A stretch of 64,000 nt of DNA from BRH-c25 sp012519325 (GTDB lineage: Bacteria; Bacillota; Clostridia; Lutisporales; Lutisporaceae). The translations under genes and the position numbers were made by a program. Shown piece after piece: positions 62,118 through 64,000 of the stretch. The stretch covers positions 1 through 64,000 of the forward strand of contig JBMNHZ010000007.1 of the NCBI GenBank assembly GCA_050950645.1, given 5' to 3'. How positions within the stretch are numbered: position 1 is the stretch's first letter; every line of letters begins with the position of its first letter. The notes beneath the pieces were generated by a model. It was given only the letters and a program-made list of their open reading frames with translations. It had not been told where the DNA came from and made no database searches.

Positions 62118-62988
62118 ACCTCTTTATTACAGGTATCCATATTTCACTTCTGAAGGTTGGTGAAGTCACATCTTTATGCTCGTTCCAAAGTATTTCAGGT
62201 CCCGGTGCCAATTCATAACCTGATGAGGGAAACCATTCGGAATAGATGCGTCCCCATACATTTTGCAGTGTATCCGGAAAAGGCCCCACTGCTTCAAATA
62301 CAGCCCATGTCGATGCATGAACTTCAAGCTGTACCAGATTATCTGGACTTTCCCCGGTGGTTGCCGCACCTATATAATGATCAAGCTCTCCCTTTTCTTC
62401 CATTCGCCCTTCGGAAAAGTTCACAGATGCCTGAAGCAATCCCATAGGCTCCACATTGGAAAGCCCTTTAAGCTTGTTTATCATTTCCTCATCTAAGCTT
62501 TCCCACATGGAAGCAATCTCAGGATTCACACCATTAAAAACGATGGGAACTCTTTTCATTATGCCAACTATACGAAATGCCTCTTTTTCTACTATTCGAT
62601 AATTCATCTCATTTTCTCCTCTTATTGATAATTGAAAGGTCATTGGCGGATAGGCTTTTAACTGCCGGCCGGTGTTTCTGGCTTCTGAGGGTTTGACACC
62701 GTGCAGGCTCTGAAATGCCCTGGTAAAGGAATCTGGTGAATTGTACCCGTATTTCACTGCCGCATCAATTACCCTGATATTGCTGTTATTAAGTTCAAAG
62801 GCTGCAAGAGTAAGGCGTCTACGGCGAATGTACTCCGACAGGCTGACTCCGGCAAGAAAAGAAAACATTCTTTTAAAATGATATTCGGAGCATAAAGCCA
62901 GTCTTGCCACCTCTTTAAAGTCAATTTCGCCGGCAAGATTTTCTTCGATATAATTCAGTGCTTCATTCAAATTTTTCAGCGTATCCAT
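62116..62988 (-). CDS. AraC-family regulator with GyrI-like ligand domain
   Basis: 290 residues from the ATG at 62988, after AAAGGAGGTCATAAA. The double helix-turn-helix is at about residues 5-105 (LALCSEYHFKRMFSFLAGVS, VKYGYNSPDSFTRAFQSLHG) and a GyrI-like/AraC-effector domain fills residues 140-290 (MKRVPIVFNGVNPEIASMWE, EIWIPVIK). Such proteins sense small ligands in the style of Rob or BmrR. The target genes are unknown. Confidence 0.9.
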   Translation of the reverse strand: MDTLKNLNEALNYIEENLAGEIDFKEVARLALCSEYHFKRMFSFLAGVSLSEYIRRRRLTLAAFELNNSNIRVIDAAVKYGYNSPDSFTRAFQSLHGVKPSEARNTGRQLKAYPPMTFQLSIRGENEMNYRIVEKEAFRIVGIMKRVPIVFNGVNPEIASMWESLDEEMINKLKGLSNVEPMGLLQASVNFSEGRMEEKGELDHYIGAATTGESPDNLVQLEVHASTWAVFEAVGPFPDTLQNVWGRIYSEWFPSSGYELAPGPEILWNEHKDVTSPTFRSEIWIPVIKR

Positions 62989-63312
62989 TTTATGACCTCC
63001 TTTCATGCAATAGAATACCATATGCCAAATATTTATATCCGACATTTCGTGCACAATTCTGACGCACCTTTACTCAGTGTGCCGCAACAAGCCTCTGCGT
63101 TCCGGTTTCTTTCTATCGGCAAGAGCTAGTACCTTTTCCCATGTTTTTTCTGTTTCCTTTTTCTATCAATAGTTTCATTATACCACTTTTGTAAAAAACT
63201 TAGGCATAATTTCCAGGATGATCTGCGTCCATTAGGAGTTTAAAAAGTTAAGTATAATTGATATACTTTTATTAGTCAACGCAACTAAATAGTATTAAGG
63301 AATGGTGCTTAT
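62989..63312. other. Divergent promoter region of AraC and radical SAM genes
   Basis: AT-rich sequence of 324 bases. AGTATAATTGATATACT, a short palindrome near 63,251, lies between the genes. No coding sequence is seen. Confidence 0.4.
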
Positions 63313-64000
63313 ATGATATATGATGAACCGTTATACAGGCCTCCAAGTGAGGCATACAGCCTGATTATTCAGGTTACAATCGGGTGCTCCCATAATAAAT
63401 GCACCTTCTGCGGCATGTATAAAAGCAAGAAGTTCAGGATCCGCAGCAAAAGCGACATATTCAGGGACATGGAAGAAATGGCTGCACGCTATAATAAGGT
63501 GCGCAGGATTTTTCTTGCAGACGGTGATGCCTTGGTACTGAAGACCCAAGACCTTAAAGACATTTTGCAAAAAATCAGAGAGCTTTTCCCCTATTGCGAG
63601 CGGGTAGGCATATATGCCACTCCCGGGGACATATTGCGTAAATCTCCTGAAGAATTAAAGTCTCTTAAAGAGCACGGTCTTGGTATAGTTTATCTGGGAA
63701 TTGAATCCGGAAGTGACAAAATCCTTAAGGATATCGACAAGGGAGCAGACTCAAAGGATATGATCAAAGCAGGAAGGCGCATAACAGACTCGGGAATCAA
63801 GCTGTCCGTCACTCTTATTTCCGGCCTTGGCGGAAAGGATGACTGGCAGGAGCATGCAAAAGAATCCGCAAGAGTGATAAATGCAATAAATCCTGACTAT
63901 CTGGGTTTACTGACCTTGCTTATAGAACCCGGTACCCGGATGTATGATATGGTAAAGGAAGGCACCTTCAAGCTGCTGTCTACTGAAGAAGTGGCTTTGG
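63313..64000 (+). CDS. Radical SAM protein, 5' part
   Basis: Open from the ATG at 63313 to the window edge (229 residues visible). The [4Fe-4S] motif is CSHNKCTFC at about residues 31-39 with MYK following. The SAM-binding region continues RRIFLADGDALVL, GIVYLGIESGSDKILKDI and LISGLGGKDDWQEHAKES. This is the HemN/Elp3-like type also annotated as B12-independent or oxygen-independent oxidase-like radical SAM. The reaction is unknown and the C-terminal part lies outside the window. Confidence 0.88.
   Translation, partial: MIYDEPLYRPPSEAYSLIIQVTIGCSHNKCTFCGMYKSKKFRIRSKSDIFRDMEEMAARYNKVRRIFLADGDALVLKTQDLKDILQKIRELFPYCERVGIYATPGDILRKSPEELKSLKEHGLGIVYLGIESGSDKILKDIDKGADSKDMIKAGRRITDSGIKLSVTLISGLGGKDDWQEHAKESARVINAINPDYLGLLTLLIEPGTRMYDMVKEGTFKLLSTEEVAL

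Overview
The window reads as a low-GC, anaerobic, spore-forming clostridium (Bacillota, Clostridia). Evidence: the gene order tig-clpP-clpX with lonB beyond it, a YhcN/YlaJ-type sporulation lipoprotein, a superoxide reductase, ferredoxin-dependent 2-oxoacid oxidoreductase, a split transketolase, DUF1540 and three promoters of the mother-cell sigma-K type. No species is assigned.

Layout. (1) 1-14,220: the 5' part of lonB, a broken tautomerase gene, and a genomic island lying between lonB and clpX, which normally sit side by side. The island holds a serine recombinase, a TnpW-like small gene, an HK97-type capsid gene and a P4-type primase-helicase, all broken by single-base indels. They are followed by a defence cassette: an XRE regulator (broken), type III Mod (intact), type III Res (one frameshift in a T6 run) and an OLD-family ATPase/TOPRIM nuclease (intact). 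(2) 14,300-22,300: tig-clpP-clpX, an S66 carboxypeptidase, a DUF2500-like protein, the sporulation lipoprotein, a TGS-uridine-kinase-like protein and an IS30 remnant. (3) 22,370-29,500: AIM24 and HAD proteins, a CPBP-like membrane protein, an XRE-cupin regulator, and an amino-acid module of a YkvI-type transporter plus two PLP aminotransferases. (4) 29,700-37,700: tRNA-Lys(CTT), superoxide reductase, Hsp20 under a CtsR box, a tandem array of 106-bp units made of hairpins, an MscS channel, a coupled FolC-like ligase and N-formylglutamate-amidohydrolase-like protein, and a CheW protein. (5) 37,800-43,450: DUF1540, thrC, mntP behind a yybP-ykoY (Mn2+) riboswitch, and a set of very small hydrophobic or Gly-Tyr proteins sharing sigma-K-like promoters. 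(6) 43,490-53,690: HD protein, split transketolase, PPC/DUF296, CBS, a GntR/PhzF chimeric remnant, racemase, nitrilase-family amidase, a YkvI-M15 peptidase fusion, ketopantoate reductase and GNAT. (7) 53,929-62,072: a tightly overlapping eight-gene operon (acyl-CoA dehydrogenase, EtfB, EtfA, 4-hydroxybutyryl-CoA-dehydratase/HpaB-family flavoprotein, four-subunit 2-oxoacid:ferredoxin oxidoreductase) opposite a MarR regulator, with a palindrome between them. (8) An AraC/GyrI regulator and the start of a radical SAM gene.

The best candidates for undescribed biology are the region-7 operon and the defence cassette. In the operon, the two flavoenzymes that should perform the acyl-CoA chemistry both lack textbook active-site residues. 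The cassette pairs a type III restriction system with an OLD nuclease. Lesions in 1-10 kb are almost all single-base indels, whereas genes from 10 kb onward are largely intact. This could be poor consensus sequence as easily as real decay.
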